Positions 6,805 to 14,568 of a stretch of 51,588 nt of DNA are shown here, in pieces. Position numbers and translations under genes: made by a program. Numbering within the stretch: position 1 is the stretch's first letter; each line of letters starts with the position of its first letter. The notes under the pieces were generated by a model. That model was not told where the DNA came from. It saw only the letters and a program-made list of their open reading frames with translations, and made no database searches. Origin of the DNA: an uncultured Dorea sp. (GTDB taxonomy: Bacteria > Bacillota > Clostridia > Lachnospirales > Lachnospiraceae); contig CAPEBR010000025.1 of NCBI GenBank assembly GCA_948602995.1, positions 1-51,588 on the forward strand. The letters are read 5' to 3'.

Positions 6805-8808
6805 CTATGCAATTATATCCAAAAATTCTGTTTCTAAAAGAATTGTTACTCCTAGCGACTGCGCCTTTGCCAGCTTACTTCCAGCCTTTTCGCCGCAGAT
6901 CAGATAATCCGTATTCTTACTGACCGAGCTGCCCGGTTTCCCTCCAAGCTCATATATTTTGGAATTGATTCCATCACGGGTAAAATTCATGAGCTTCCCC
7001 GTAGCAACAATCGTACAGCCCTGAAATGGATTTTTAGAACTTACAAGTTCTTCCCCTGCCGATTTGATCTCCACAGTCCTAAAATTCATTTCCATCTGCA
7101 AATTCCTCCATAAACTCAGATTATCTTCATCCGCAAACCATGTGTGTATATTCCGGTTCAGGGTATCTCCGAAATCTTCCAGTTTTGAAAAGTCATAGTT
7201 TCCGGTAGCTGCTTTCTCAAACCTATTAAGACTCCCTTCAAACACTTCGCACAATACCCTGCTCTTTGTCCTGCCTACCATCGGGATATCCATTGCGGTC
7301 AGATAATGGATAAAATCCGTATTCCTGCTCTCATTGATCGCCGACCAGAGCTTTTCATAAGATTTTTCTCCATATCCTTCCAAAGCAATCATTTCTTTCC
7401 GATATCTGTCCAAATGGTAAATATCCTGGAACGAGGTAAGCCATCCGCACTCCAGAAAGCGCCTCAGATTTGACTCGGAAAGCCCGGATATGTCCATTGC
7501 TTTTTTCGCTACAAAGTGGACGTATTTCTTCAGGATCTGGCTGTCGCATTCCGGATTGTCACAATGCAGCGTCTCCAAAACCTTTCCTTTATTCGTTCTC
7601 CCTTTCCGTATTCTTGTAGGACTACCACAGCAGGGACATTGAACCGGATACGTGTCATAGTAGAATCCCCGGTCAAGGTTATCCTCTATGTGTGGAATGA
7701 TCATATTCCGTTTTGAAACCAGAATGCGGCATCCGGGAACCAGTTCCAGATTCTTAATGAAAGACAGGTTATGAAGTGATGCCCTTGAAACATCCGCGCC
7801 GTCAATCTCCACTGGGTCAAATACCGCAACCGGTGCTAGGTCTCCAGACCTGGAAGGCGTCCATTCGATTTCCTGCAGTGAGGTTTCATAAGTTTCATCT
7901 TCAAATTTGTAAGCAAGCCCGTCCTTATAGTGATGCCCTGTCCTGCCACATTTTGCAGAATGACTAAGGCTGTCGTAAATAAGAACCAGACCGTCTATGG
8001 GTAATTCCTTTTCTCCTGCAACGGCCACTAGCTTTCCGATCTGCTCACTAAGCTCTTTCTCGCTGTATCTTCCTGCTTCCAGCCATACATAAGGGCATAT
8101 ATCAAATCCCAAAGTCGCAAGCTGCATCAGCTTAAACTCCCGGCTGTCAACGCCCTCTCCTCCATCCAGTCCTTCTAATACATTGAACGGGATAAAATTG
8201 ATATGCCTTCCTTTGCACACTTCCGGATTCAGATTGCGGACGGATCCGGAAGCCAGGTTACGAGCGTTTTTATATGGTTCTCCATTTCCATCCCGGATCG
8301 TATCCTTTAGCTGCCGGAAAACATCCTTGTAGATAAATGCCTCCCCAACCGCAACAAGTCTTTCCTTATAGCTAATTGTAAGAGGAATATTTTCAAATGC
8401 AGGGATATTGTGGGTTATATCTTCCCCAATATCTCCGTCACCGCGCGTAGATGCCTGTACCAGTCTGCCTTCTTCATAAACAAGCTTAACAGTCAGTCCA
8501 TCCAGTTTCAGCATCAGCAATGTATCCTGGTTTTCCATAAAATCAGCTAACTCCTGGATTTGCTTTGTCTTTTCAAGAGAAAGCAATGCCCTTGGATGCC
8601 TTACTTTCTTCAAGTCACTGACCGGATAATAACCAACGCTCTGTGTTGGGGAATTGGAAAATACAATACCAGACTCCTTCTCCAGTTCTGCTAAATGGTC
8701 AAAGAGACGGTCATATTCCTTATCTGTCATCGTTGATGAATTCCGATTGTAATAAGCATCCCTCTGTTCATTTAGTGTCTGTACTAATGTTTTGATTTCC
8801 TGTAACAT
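6805..8808 (-). CDS. ligA: NAD-dependent DNA ligase, accessory copy
   Basis: 667 residues from ATG 8808 (AAAGGAGCTG upstream); the frame is open to 8883 but that start has no SD. Domain Ia residues (YYNRNSSTMTDKEYDRLFDHL), adenylation site LKLDG with the AMP-accepting Lys101, motif STRGDGDIGED, OB fold, a four-cysteine zinc finger (CPCCGS...CDNPEC), helix-hairpin-helix region, and a C-terminal BRCT domain (about the last 75 residues, from NPFQGCTIVATGKL) are all present. The enzyme seals nicks using NAD. A second full-length ligase lies at 25407, in a housekeeping-looking setting, so this copy is probably cargo of the element, perhaps for its own replication or repair (inference). Confidence 0.92.
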   Translation of the reverse strand: MLQEIKTLVQTLNEQRDAYYNRNSSTMTDKEYDRLFDHLAELEKESGIVFSNSPTQSVGYYPVSDLKKVRHPRALLSLEKTKQIQELADFMENQDTLLMLKLDGLTVKLVYEEGRLVQASTRGDGDIGEDITHNIPAFENIPLTISYKERLVAVGEAFIYKDVFRQLKDTIRDGNGEPYKNARNLASGSVRNLNPEVCKGRHINFIPFNVLEGLDGGEGVDSREFKLMQLATLGFDICPYVWLEAGRYSEKELSEQIGKLVAVAGEKELPIDGLVLIYDSLSHSAKCGRTGHHYKDGLAYKFEDETYETSLQEIEWTPSRSGDLAPVAVFDPVEIDGADVSRASLHNLSFIKNLELVPGCRILVSKRNMIIPHIEDNLDRGFYYDTYPVQCPCCGSPTRIRKGRTNKGKVLETLHCDNPECDSQILKKYVHFVAKKAMDISGLSESNLRRFLECGWLTSFQDIYHLDRYRKEMIALEGYGEKSYEKLWSAINESRNTDFIHYLTAMDIPMVGRTKSRVLCEVFEGSLNRFEKAATGNYDFSKLEDFGDTLNRNIHTWFADEDNLSLWRNLQMEMNFRTVEIKSAGEELVSSKNPFQGCTIVATGKLMNFTRDGINSKIYELGGKPGSSVSKNTDYLICGEKAGSKLAKAQSLGVTILLETEFLDIIA

Positions 8809-8881
8809 ATTTTTTGCAGCTCCTTTCTTTTGTTTGAGTGAAAACTTATCCTCCTTTCTGATACGATTTGTGTTTAAACGC

Positions 8882-8923
8882 AAAAAAAGGCACTGATTAT
8901 TCCATAAAAATAATCAATGCCTT
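8882..8923 (-). terminator. Terminator-like hairpin A in the ligase leader
   Basis: On the minus strand GGCATTGATTATT and AATAATCAGTGCC form a 13-bp stem followed by seven T. It lies between a strong promoter at about 9046-9074 and the ligase start at 8808, with no other promoter evident between, so it looks like a leader attenuator. Nearly the same sequence recurs at 6732-6774. Confidence 0.75.
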
Positions 8924-9045
8924 CCTGCATTCTAAACATAATAGCAGAATAAATCTGCAAAAATTAGGGTTCTAATCACTCTACTTAGAACAAAAGTTTC
9001 GTAATCCCTTCTATAATCTTGGAATTATAAATATATGACATATTC

Positions 9046-9074
9046 ATTTTATATGTAGAAGTCATATCTGTCAA
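9046..9074 (-). promoter_or_regulatory. Promoter of the accessory ligase transcript
   Basis: Minus strand TTGACA (9069-9074), 17-bp spacer, TAAAAT (9046-9051). An inverted repeat ACATAT-N7-ATATGT overlaps the -10 and could be an operator. An 18-20 codon ORF (from ATG TCA TAT ATT) begins at the predicted transcript start and ends before the hairpin; it could be a leader peptide. This fills the 278-base gap upstream of the ligase. Confidence 0.6.
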
Positions 9075-9086
9075 TAGAATACTTTT

Positions 9087-9407
9087 CTACTGAAGCCTTT
9101 TAATGGTGTTAAAACAAACTCCCTCTGTATACTTACGCTTTAATCTCTTATATTCACCTTTCGCACGTAAATAACTATAATAGTTCCAAATATTTGCCGT
9201 AATTGGCACGTTTTTCAAATAATCAAATTTAGTTATTACATGTATTTTATGAGCAATACACCAAAAATAAATATCTCTCATATATAATTTTTCTCCTGCT
9301 TCTATCCTATTGTTCAAATACCAAAATTTAGAGATATCTTCTTCTCTCTCCAATACTAAATAAAACTTTACATTATAATACTCCACAACTGCCCACTGCA
9401 TACACAT
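9087..9407 (-). CDS. Unknown protein next to the element boundary, 106 residues
   Basis: GAAGGAG precedes the ATG at 9407. The protein is rich in aromatic residues and lysine (VEYYNVKFYLVLEREEDISK, WYLNNRIEAGEKLYMRDIYF, NIWNYYSYLRAKGEYKRLKR) with no hydrophobic span or recognised motif. It is more AT-rich than the chromosomal genes to its right. It lies 58 bases downstream of the truncated comEC with no terminator between, so transcripts of the competence operon could run into it. Being the first gene inside the boundary, it could take part in integration or excision, but nothing in the sequence shows a recombinase. Confidence 0.5.
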   Translation of the reverse strand: MCMQWAVVEYYNVKFYLVLEREEDISKFWYLNNRIEAGEKLYMRDIYFWCIAHKIHVITKFDYLKNVPITANIWNYYSYLRAKGEYKRLKRKYTEGVCFNTIKRLQ

Positions 9408-9465
9408 TTTTACTCCTTCTGTGTTTTCTGTTTATAATTACTTCAATTTTCATTCACTATCCACA

Positions 9466-10110
9466 CTATACACATATATATTCATTAGTACATTTTTGGG
9501 CAAGCAGATGGCCAATACCCCCTCCTCTGTACAGTTCCTGAAGTTCTGCATCCATGCCGCTTTTTTCACCCAGTATCATGGCAGAAAGCACTGCAGCATC
9601 CTCTTCCCTCATATATTTTTCAAACACTCCTCTCCAGCTTCGCCGGAACTGATACAGCCTGTCAGCCAGCACATCCGGCCTGCTGTCTATGATCTTAAGC
9701 TTTCCCGCCCATACGGATCCATGGATATCCTGTCTCTGATAATAGAGCTTCTGGTCAAAATTCCCGGGATTACGAGCGGATTGAAAAAATGACGCCTCGC
9801 CGCTTATCTTTACCCGCTGTCCGATCCGTGTCTCTGTCTTTTCTTCTTCATATACTATAATTCTGGATTCTGTAAAGAATTGTTTTTGATTTCTAATGGA
9901 ATTATTTTTTAGATATAAGATCTGATAGTCATCTTTGATTTCTTTTTTGTATATCTGCCCTGTAAAGACAATCTCATCTCCGTCCCGGGCGCAGCGCTCA
10001 AGGGGGGAGGGGGCAAGCTCTTTCACTGCCCTTTCCTTCCCGATACACACCGCCCCGCAGATCAGAAGAGAGAGAAGCAGACATACTGTACATAATGGTC
10101 TGTTTTTCAC
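9466..10110 (-). pseudogene. comEC: Truncated comEC (competence DNA channel), N-terminal part only
   Basis: GTG start, overlapping the upstream stop as GTGA. The 214 residues contain a signal/membrane segment (CTVCLLLSLLICGAVCIG), the DUF4131-like OB region (GDEIVFTGQIYKKEIKDDYQ, ESRIIVYEEE, GQRVKISGEASFF) and the start of the competence domain (LSAMILGEKSGMDAELQELY followed by RGGGIGHLLA). Intact ComEC proteins continue ISGLH and run to roughly 600-800 residues with many membrane helices and a metallo-beta-lactamase domain. Here HLLA is followed by QKCTNEYICV and stop at 9466. The break near 9498 marks the border of the accessory block. DNA uptake through ComEC should be lost unless the element excises precisely. 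Confidence 0.85.
9490..9505. other. Element/chromosome junction inside comEC
   Basis: ComEC-coding homology ends at about 9498/9499, at the codon after HLLA. To the left the sequence becomes AT-rich and unrelated. The other junction and any duplicated core sequence are outside the window, so the att core cannot be defined. Confidence 0.6.
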
Positions 10111-11054
10111 TCCTGCCTCTTTTCCGTTAACTTTGGATCCTTTGAAAGGGGTTTGCTTAAATCAATGGTCTCCTGATACGTAATATTGATTTCTCCATTG
10201 ACCAGAATCTGCACCTGGCTGGTTTCCCCGCCGTCTATAATGGAATTCACCAGTGCATACACCGTAACCTTGGGATTAACCTTCTCTGCAACATTTAAGA
10301 AGCCCTCATCAAAATTTACATAACACACATTTTCCCTGATGGAAACACCGAGAAGCCTGGTCCCTGCCGGTATGACCGCTTTATCCCCTGCTACAGAAGG
10401 ACCCTTAAGAATCTGCTCCACAATAAGCTTTTCCACAGACATATTGCTGTTATAGCGTACACTTACCTCCTCCTGGGACAGCCTGTCGCCCTTTTCATTC
10501 GAAAAATACAGTGTCAGGTTTGCCGTCTGATAATTGTGAAGAGAGGAGCCTGTATTCTGTACAAAATCCTCTGCCCTCATATACCCGGCTTCTTTCCCAC
10601 TATTACTCGCCAAAGGCTCCCCGTCCACATAGAAACAGACATAATCCACGCCGGAGATCTGGACCAGAGACTGTACCACAGCCGCCCGTAAAAGCAGCTC
10701 CGAAACCGCATCCAGCTTCCTGTATTTTTTACTGAAATTAAGACGCAGCTTCGTCTCATAAAGTTCCCATGAATCAATCTTCACATTATCTGTGAATACA
10801 CTCTTATAATCTATGGTATCAGGCTCTGCCTTAAGAAGGCCAAGCACCTCCTCTACTTTCCCTTCCACGGTTCCTGCATCTGCCGTACACTGCTCCTCCA
10901 CAAGCTGTGTCCCGTCCGTATCCAGGTAAAAGATACGATATCCTCCTGTCTCCAGCTCCTTCCCCCTCCCGCATCCGCAAAGAAGCAGCAAAAAAGCCAG
11001 CAGAATGATATATTTTCCTTTTCTCCTATCCTTCATCTTCTCTTCCTCGCTCAT
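10107..11054 (-). CDS. GerMN-domain lipoprotein
   Basis: 315 residues from ATG 11054 (AGAGG upstream); an internal ATG six codons on (MKDRRKGKY) is an alternative. The signal peptide ends in a lipobox (AFLLLLCGCG), so the protein should be anchored at the outer face of the membrane. Two GerMN repeats follow: one around VEEVLGLLKAEPDTIDYKSV and LRLNFSKKYRKLDAVSELLL, the second around VEKLIVEQILKGPSVAGDKA and VCYVNFDEGFLNVA. GerM is linked to sporulation and germination in Bacillus; the domain also occurs in sensor-linked lipoproteins. It lies between the histidine kinase and comEC and overlaps comEC by 4 bases, so the group reads as one operon. Confidence 0.85.
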   Translation of the reverse strand: MSEEEKMKDRRKGKYIILLAFLLLLCGCGRGKELETGGYRIFYLDTDGTQLVEEQCTADAGTVEGKVEEVLGLLKAEPDTIDYKSVFTDNVKIDSWELYETKLRLNFSKKYRKLDAVSELLLRAAVVQSLVQISGVDYVCFYVDGEPLASNSGKEAGYMRAEDFVQNTGSSLHNYQTANLTLYFSNEKGDRLSQEEVSVRYNSNMSVEKLIVEQILKGPSVAGDKAVIPAGTRLLGVSIRENVCYVNFDEGFLNVAEKVNPKVTVYALVNSIIDGGETSQVQILVNGEINITYQETIDLSKPLSKDPKLTEKRQE

Positions 11055-11115
11055 ACAATTACCTCTATGGCAGCTATTTAGTACCTTCACAGCAGATCTG
11101 CCAGGCAGCCGCCCT

Positions 11116-12498
11116 CTAAGATACATAAATCAGCGGCATACGGACAGTAAATGTGGTTCCCTCGCCAATCTGACTGTATACCTTTATAGCGCCCCGGTGC
11201 ATAACCACTGCACTTCTTGCAATGGAAAGCCCCAGCCCGGTTCCTCCGATTTCCCTGGAGTGGGACTTGTCTACCCGGTAAAAGCGTTCAAAGATGTGCT
11301 CTGTATCCTCCTGCTTAATCCCAATCCCGGAATCTGCCACCTCGATGCAGAGCGACTTATGGTCTGCATTGAGGGAAACATGCACCCAGCCATTTTCCTT
11401 ATTATACTTGATTGCATTTTCCACCAGATTCGTAAGGGCAAGGGACAACTTCATCTCATCTACTTCTGCCGAAACCGGACGGAAGCTTTCGAAAATCAGC
11501 TCAATATTGCGCTGTGCCGCAATCGGGCGCAGCCTTTTGAGCACCCGCTCCACAAGTGCATTGATGCTCTCTGTCGTAATATTCATGGTATTAGCGGTCT
11601 TGTCAAGCTTCACGAGAGACAGAAAATCATTGATGATCTTATTCTCTCTCTCAATCTCCTCTGACATATCTCCCATGAATTCCCGGTACAACTCCACAGG
11701 CGCCTCCTCCTGTGAAAGAAGAGAGTCTGCCAGAACCTTCATGGAGGTCAGGGGCGTCTTAAGCTCGTGGGAGACATTGGACACAAACTCCTGCCTGGAA
11801 TCGTCCAGTACCTTGAGCCTGCCCAGCATCTTATTAAATGACTCAGACAAAAGGATCGTCTCTGTATAAGCATTTTCATGCAGATAATTATCTTCATAAC
11901 CCTCTGTTACTGCCTCGATTGAGCCGGTAATCCTCTGGAAAGGCCTTACTGTTCCTGCACCAATCACAAATGCAGCGATCAGCAAAATAACTCCTGCCAC
12001 TGCCTCTATGGTCCGCGCCCTGTTAACAAGAAGCAGCATGCTGTCCTCAATGGAATCCGTGGATACACTGACCAGGATCACTCCTTCTACCTTTTCAGAC
12101 GCATTGCCTACAACCGGCGACGTCACTTCTATATAGCGGTTCTGCGCATCATAATGGCTCGTCCCTTCTCCTCTGCCTCCAAAGCACCTGATCACATCTC
12201 GCGAGACAATCGTCTTCCCTTCATCCATGCCATATGTATCCTCTACAATACGGAATTCCTGATCAATCAACATAACACGGCCACTATAAATATTGGATAA
12301 CTGGACAAACTCCGTCCGGACTATATCAGATGTCTCTCCCTGCTGGTAACTTAAATCACCAAGCTGGTTACATAGAATTGTACATTGATTCTGAATCTCG
12401 GCGGTCCGTACATCTACCGCCCGCTTTTCATAACTCTTAAGAATCACCATTTCCAAAAGGAACATTGGTATCATCCCCACAACAACGATGAGAATCAT
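11116..12498 (-). CDS. Sensor histidine kinase, WalK/PhoR type
   Basis: 460 residues. Membrane segments near the N terminus and about 165-190 bracket an extracytoplasmic sensing domain; then HAMP, HisKA with SHELKTPLTSMK, N box NLVENAIKYNK, G1 DSGIGI and G2 GGTGLGLSIARS. The kinase should phosphorylate the OmpR-type regulator encoded 46 bases upstream. The start is uncertain: ATG 12498 has no SD and begins inside the first membrane helix, while the frame is open upstream and codes for KKSIFKSLRFRL, a normal positively charged kinase N terminus, without any ATG, GTG or TTG. A run of eight A lies there. An unusual start codon or a sequence error is possible. Confidence 0.88.
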   Translation of the reverse strand: MILIVVVGMIPMFLLEMVILKSYEKRAVDVRTAEIQNQCTILCNQLGDLSYQQGETSDIVRTEFVQLSNIYSGRVMLIDQEFRIVEDTYGMDEGKTIVSRDVIRCFGGRGEGTSHYDAQNRYIEVTSPVVGNASEKVEGVILVSVSTDSIEDSMLLLVNRARTIEAVAGVILLIAAFVIGAGTVRPFQRITGSIEAVTEGYEDNYLHENAYTETILLSESFNKMLGRLKVLDDSRQEFVSNVSHELKTPLTSMKVLADSLLSQEEAPVELYREFMGDMSEEIERENKIINDFLSLVKLDKTANTMNITTESINALVERVLKRLRPIAAQRNIELIFESFRPVSAEVDEMKLSLALTNLVENAIKYNKENGWVHVSLNADHKSLCIEVADSGIGIKQEDTEHIFERFYRVDKSHSREIGGTGLGLSIARSAVVMHRGAIKVYSQIGEGTTFTVRMPLIYVS

Positions 12499-12544
12499 AA
12501 GCCGGAAACGGAGACTCTTAAATATACTTTTTTTTAAATATGGC

Positions 12545-13234
12545 CTAACCCCTAAAATAATAACCCACTCCCCATTTTGTATGTACGTATTTTGGATCGC
12601 TCGGGTTCTTTTCGATCTTTTCCCGAAGACGTCTTATATGTACATCCACTGTTCTCGCATCGCCGGGGTATTCATATCCCCATACAATATTCAGAAGATT
12701 CTCCCTGCTATATACCTTGCCCGGATTCGTAGCGAGAAGCTCAATCAGGTCAAATTCCTTTGCCGTCAGGTTCACTTCCCTGTCTTCAATTACCACACGT
12801 CTGCTCTCACAGTCTATGGTCATGCCGCCCTTTACAATCATCCTGCCTGCGGTATGTATATCCCCGCGTCTGCTGGTTCTGCGCATAATCGCCTTAATCC
12901 GCGCCTTTACCTCAAGTATGTTAAAGGGCTTCGTAATATAATCATCCGCACCATATTCCAGGCCGAGAATCTTGTCCATATCCTCGCCCTTTGCTGTCAG
13001 CATGACAACCGGCACATCTGAAAATTCACGAATCCTCTGGCACACCTCAAATCCGTCAAGCTTTGGAAGCATGATGTCAAGCAAAATGAGATCATAGGCA
13101 TTCTCCCCCGCAAGCGCAAGTGCCTCTTCACCGTCATAAGCTGCATCTACATCCATGCCGTCCTGTTCCAGGCTGAATCGTATTCCCTTAACAATTAACT
13201 TTTCATCGTCAACAACTAATACACGCTTCCCCAT
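12545..13234 (-). CDS. OmpR-family response regulator
   Basis: 229 residues. Receiver domain with acidic pair D9/D10 (VVDDEK), phosphoacceptor Asp53 (LILLDIMLPKLDG), switch residues VVMLTAKGE and GADDYITKPF; then a winged-helix domain with LTAKEFDLIELLATNPGKVY and RTVDVHIRRLREKIE. The closest general type is WalR/PhoP. AGGGGAAG precedes the start. It lies 16 bases after comEA and is followed by its kinase and a GerMN lipoprotein, so the module probably senses envelope state. It and the kinase are the only regulators in this group. Confidence 0.92.
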   Translation of the reverse strand: MGKRVLVVDDEKLIVKGIRFSLEQDGMDVDAAYDGEEALALAGENAYDLILLDIMLPKLDGFEVCQRIREFSDVPVVMLTAKGEDMDKILGLEYGADDYITKPFNILEVKARIKAIMRRTSRRGDIHTAGRMIVKGGMTIDCESRRVVIEDREVNLTAKEFDLIELLATNPGKVYSRENLLNIVWGYEYPGDARTVDVHIRRLREKIEKNPSDPKYVHTKWGVGYYFRG

Positions 13235-13250
13235 TCTTATACTTCCCCTG

Positions 13251-13925
13251 TCAAATCTTAATCTGATCCTTTACCTTGCTAAACACACCATCCTTGATGC
13301 CTTCTATCTCCTTTAGTTCTTCAATAGAGGTAAATCTTCCCTTTTCCTCGCGGTAACGGATAATTGCTTCTGCCTTTACTTCCCCGATTCCGCTCAGTGT
13401 CATCAGCTCTTCCTTTGACGCGGTATTCAGATCCACTTTCCCATCATCCGCCTCTGGGATACCGGCGGGCATCTTTCCTGGTGTTCCTTCTTCTGAAAGT
13501 ATTGTTCCTGTCTGTCCCTTTTCTGAAATCTCTTTTTCTGACGGCACATAGATCTGCTGTCCGTCTGTAAGCCTTTCTGCCTGATTCAGATATGAATCAG
13601 CCGCCTTCTGTGTCATACCGCCTGCCGCTCTGACTGCCTCAAACACGCGGCTGTCCGGCGGGAGTTCAAAAACCCCGGGAGTGGTTACCTCCCCGCACAC
13701 ATACACGTATATATTTTCATCCTGCAGGGAGATGTCTGCCTGCCCGTCATCTGAGGACGTCTCCTCTTCTGCCAGAACATCCACTTCCCGGATTTCTGAA
13801 CCTTTTTCGTCCTTTGCTGCACAGCCTTGCAGTCCTGTGAGAGCCAGGAGCACAGCCATCATTCCAATAAAAAGGAATAAATAATGAAGAAAAAAATCAG
13901 TTTGTAACATATTAGTCCTTCGCAT
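13251..13925 (-). CDS. comEA: ComEA-family DNA-binding protein
   Basis: 224 residues; AAAGGAG before the ATG supports this start. An N-terminal membrane anchor with a lipobox-like end (LTGLQGCAAK) is followed by a SLBB domain (IYVYVCGEVTTPGVFELPPD) and a C-terminal tandem helix-hairpin-helix (KVDLNTASKEELMTLSGIGE, YREEKGRFTSIEELKEIEGI). ComEA binds incoming double-stranded DNA outside the cell and hands it to ComEC. Here the downstream comEC is truncated, so the DNA receptor remains without its channel. The usual comEA-comEC pair is separated by the two-component genes and the GerMN gene. Confidence 0.9.
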   Translation of the reverse strand: MRRTNMLQTDFFLHYLFLFIGMMAVLLALTGLQGCAAKDEKGSEIREVDVLAEEETSSDDGQADISLQDENIYVYVCGEVTTPGVFELPPDSRVFEAVRAAGGMTQKAADSYLNQAERLTDGQQIYVPSEKEISEKGQTGTILSEEGTPGKMPAGIPEADDGKVDLNTASKEELMTLSGIGEVKAEAIIRYREEKGRFTSIEELKEIEGIKDGVFSKVKDQIKI

Positions 13926-13993
13926 AATATTCTCCTTTACAGTTTTTTAGGACTGTAAATACCCCTCTGTTATGCTAAGACATTTTTATTGTA

Positions 13994-14425
13994 CTATTTC
14001 CACTGGAAAATTGCAACTCCTATTAATGCAATTCCCATACCAATTACTTTTCTCCACTCCAAAGGTTCCTTATCAACCCCAAAAAGTCCTAATAATTCGA
14101 TTACATACGCCACAATTAGCTGTGCTATGACAATCAGAAGCGCGGCTTTGGCAGGTCCTAACTGCTCCATGCTCTTTATGACAGTCAGGGTAATGCCTGC
14201 CCCGATCACTCCTCCCAGAAGCACATACCTCGGCTCCACCTTCGCAAGCGTCATAATATGATCCCGTCCGGCAATCAGCCATGCCACGATGCAGACAAGG
14301 AATGCCGTTAGCTGTACCCAGGCATTGCTTACCCACATCCCGGTCGTCTTCGTCACCTGCGTATTAAAAACCCCCTGTACGCTCATCAGCGCACCTGACA
14401 ATAAAGCAATGAAAAAACCAATCAT
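13994..14425 (-). CDS. DMT-superfamily membrane protein (YdcZ/DUF606 type)
   Basis: 143 residues, four to five hydrophobic segments (MIGFFIALLSGALMSVQGVF, WVQLTAFLVCIVAWLIAG, YVLLGGVIGAGITLTVIKSM, LLIVIAQLIVAYVIELLG, GMGIALIGVAIFQW). This is the half-size DMT type that functions as a dimer; substrates of the family are mostly unknown. AGGAGG lies ahead of the ATG. Although it is downstream of argD, a palindrome separates the two. No evidence ties it to arginine. Confidence 0.85.
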   Translation of the reverse strand: MIGFFIALLSGALMSVQGVFNTQVTKTTGMWVSNAWVQLTAFLVCIVAWLIAGRDHIMTLAKVEPRYVLLGGVIGAGITLTVIKSMEQLGPAKAALLIVIAQLIVAYVIELLGLFGVDKEPLEWRKVIGMGIALIGVAIFQWK

Positions 14426-14447
14426 CTGAATCTACCTCCTGACGTTT

Positions 14448-14492
14448 CGCAGCAGTTCAGACAGATGTCAGCGTCCTGTCTGAACTGTTGCG
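14448..14492. repeat. Dispersed palindrome, 'cagttcagacag' family
   Basis: Arms of about 17 bases with core CAGTTCAGACAG/CTGTCTGAACTG around a short loop, no T-run on either side. A diverged relative is at 32931-32971. It lies between argD and the DMT gene, within one transcriptional direction, and may act as an mRNA-end stabiliser. No other element is evident in 14426-14568. Confidence 0.7.
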
Positions 14493-14568
14493 GCACCTTT
14501 CATCATAGTATATCCAACAATTGGTCTTTGTATTATAGGATCAAATGATTTTCCTTTACACAGGTTAT

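Noticed and set aside
1..9500. Possible CRISPR or toxin-antitoxin locus in the accessory block
   Set aside because: No regularly spaced repeats, cas-like motifs or recognisable toxin pairs were seen.
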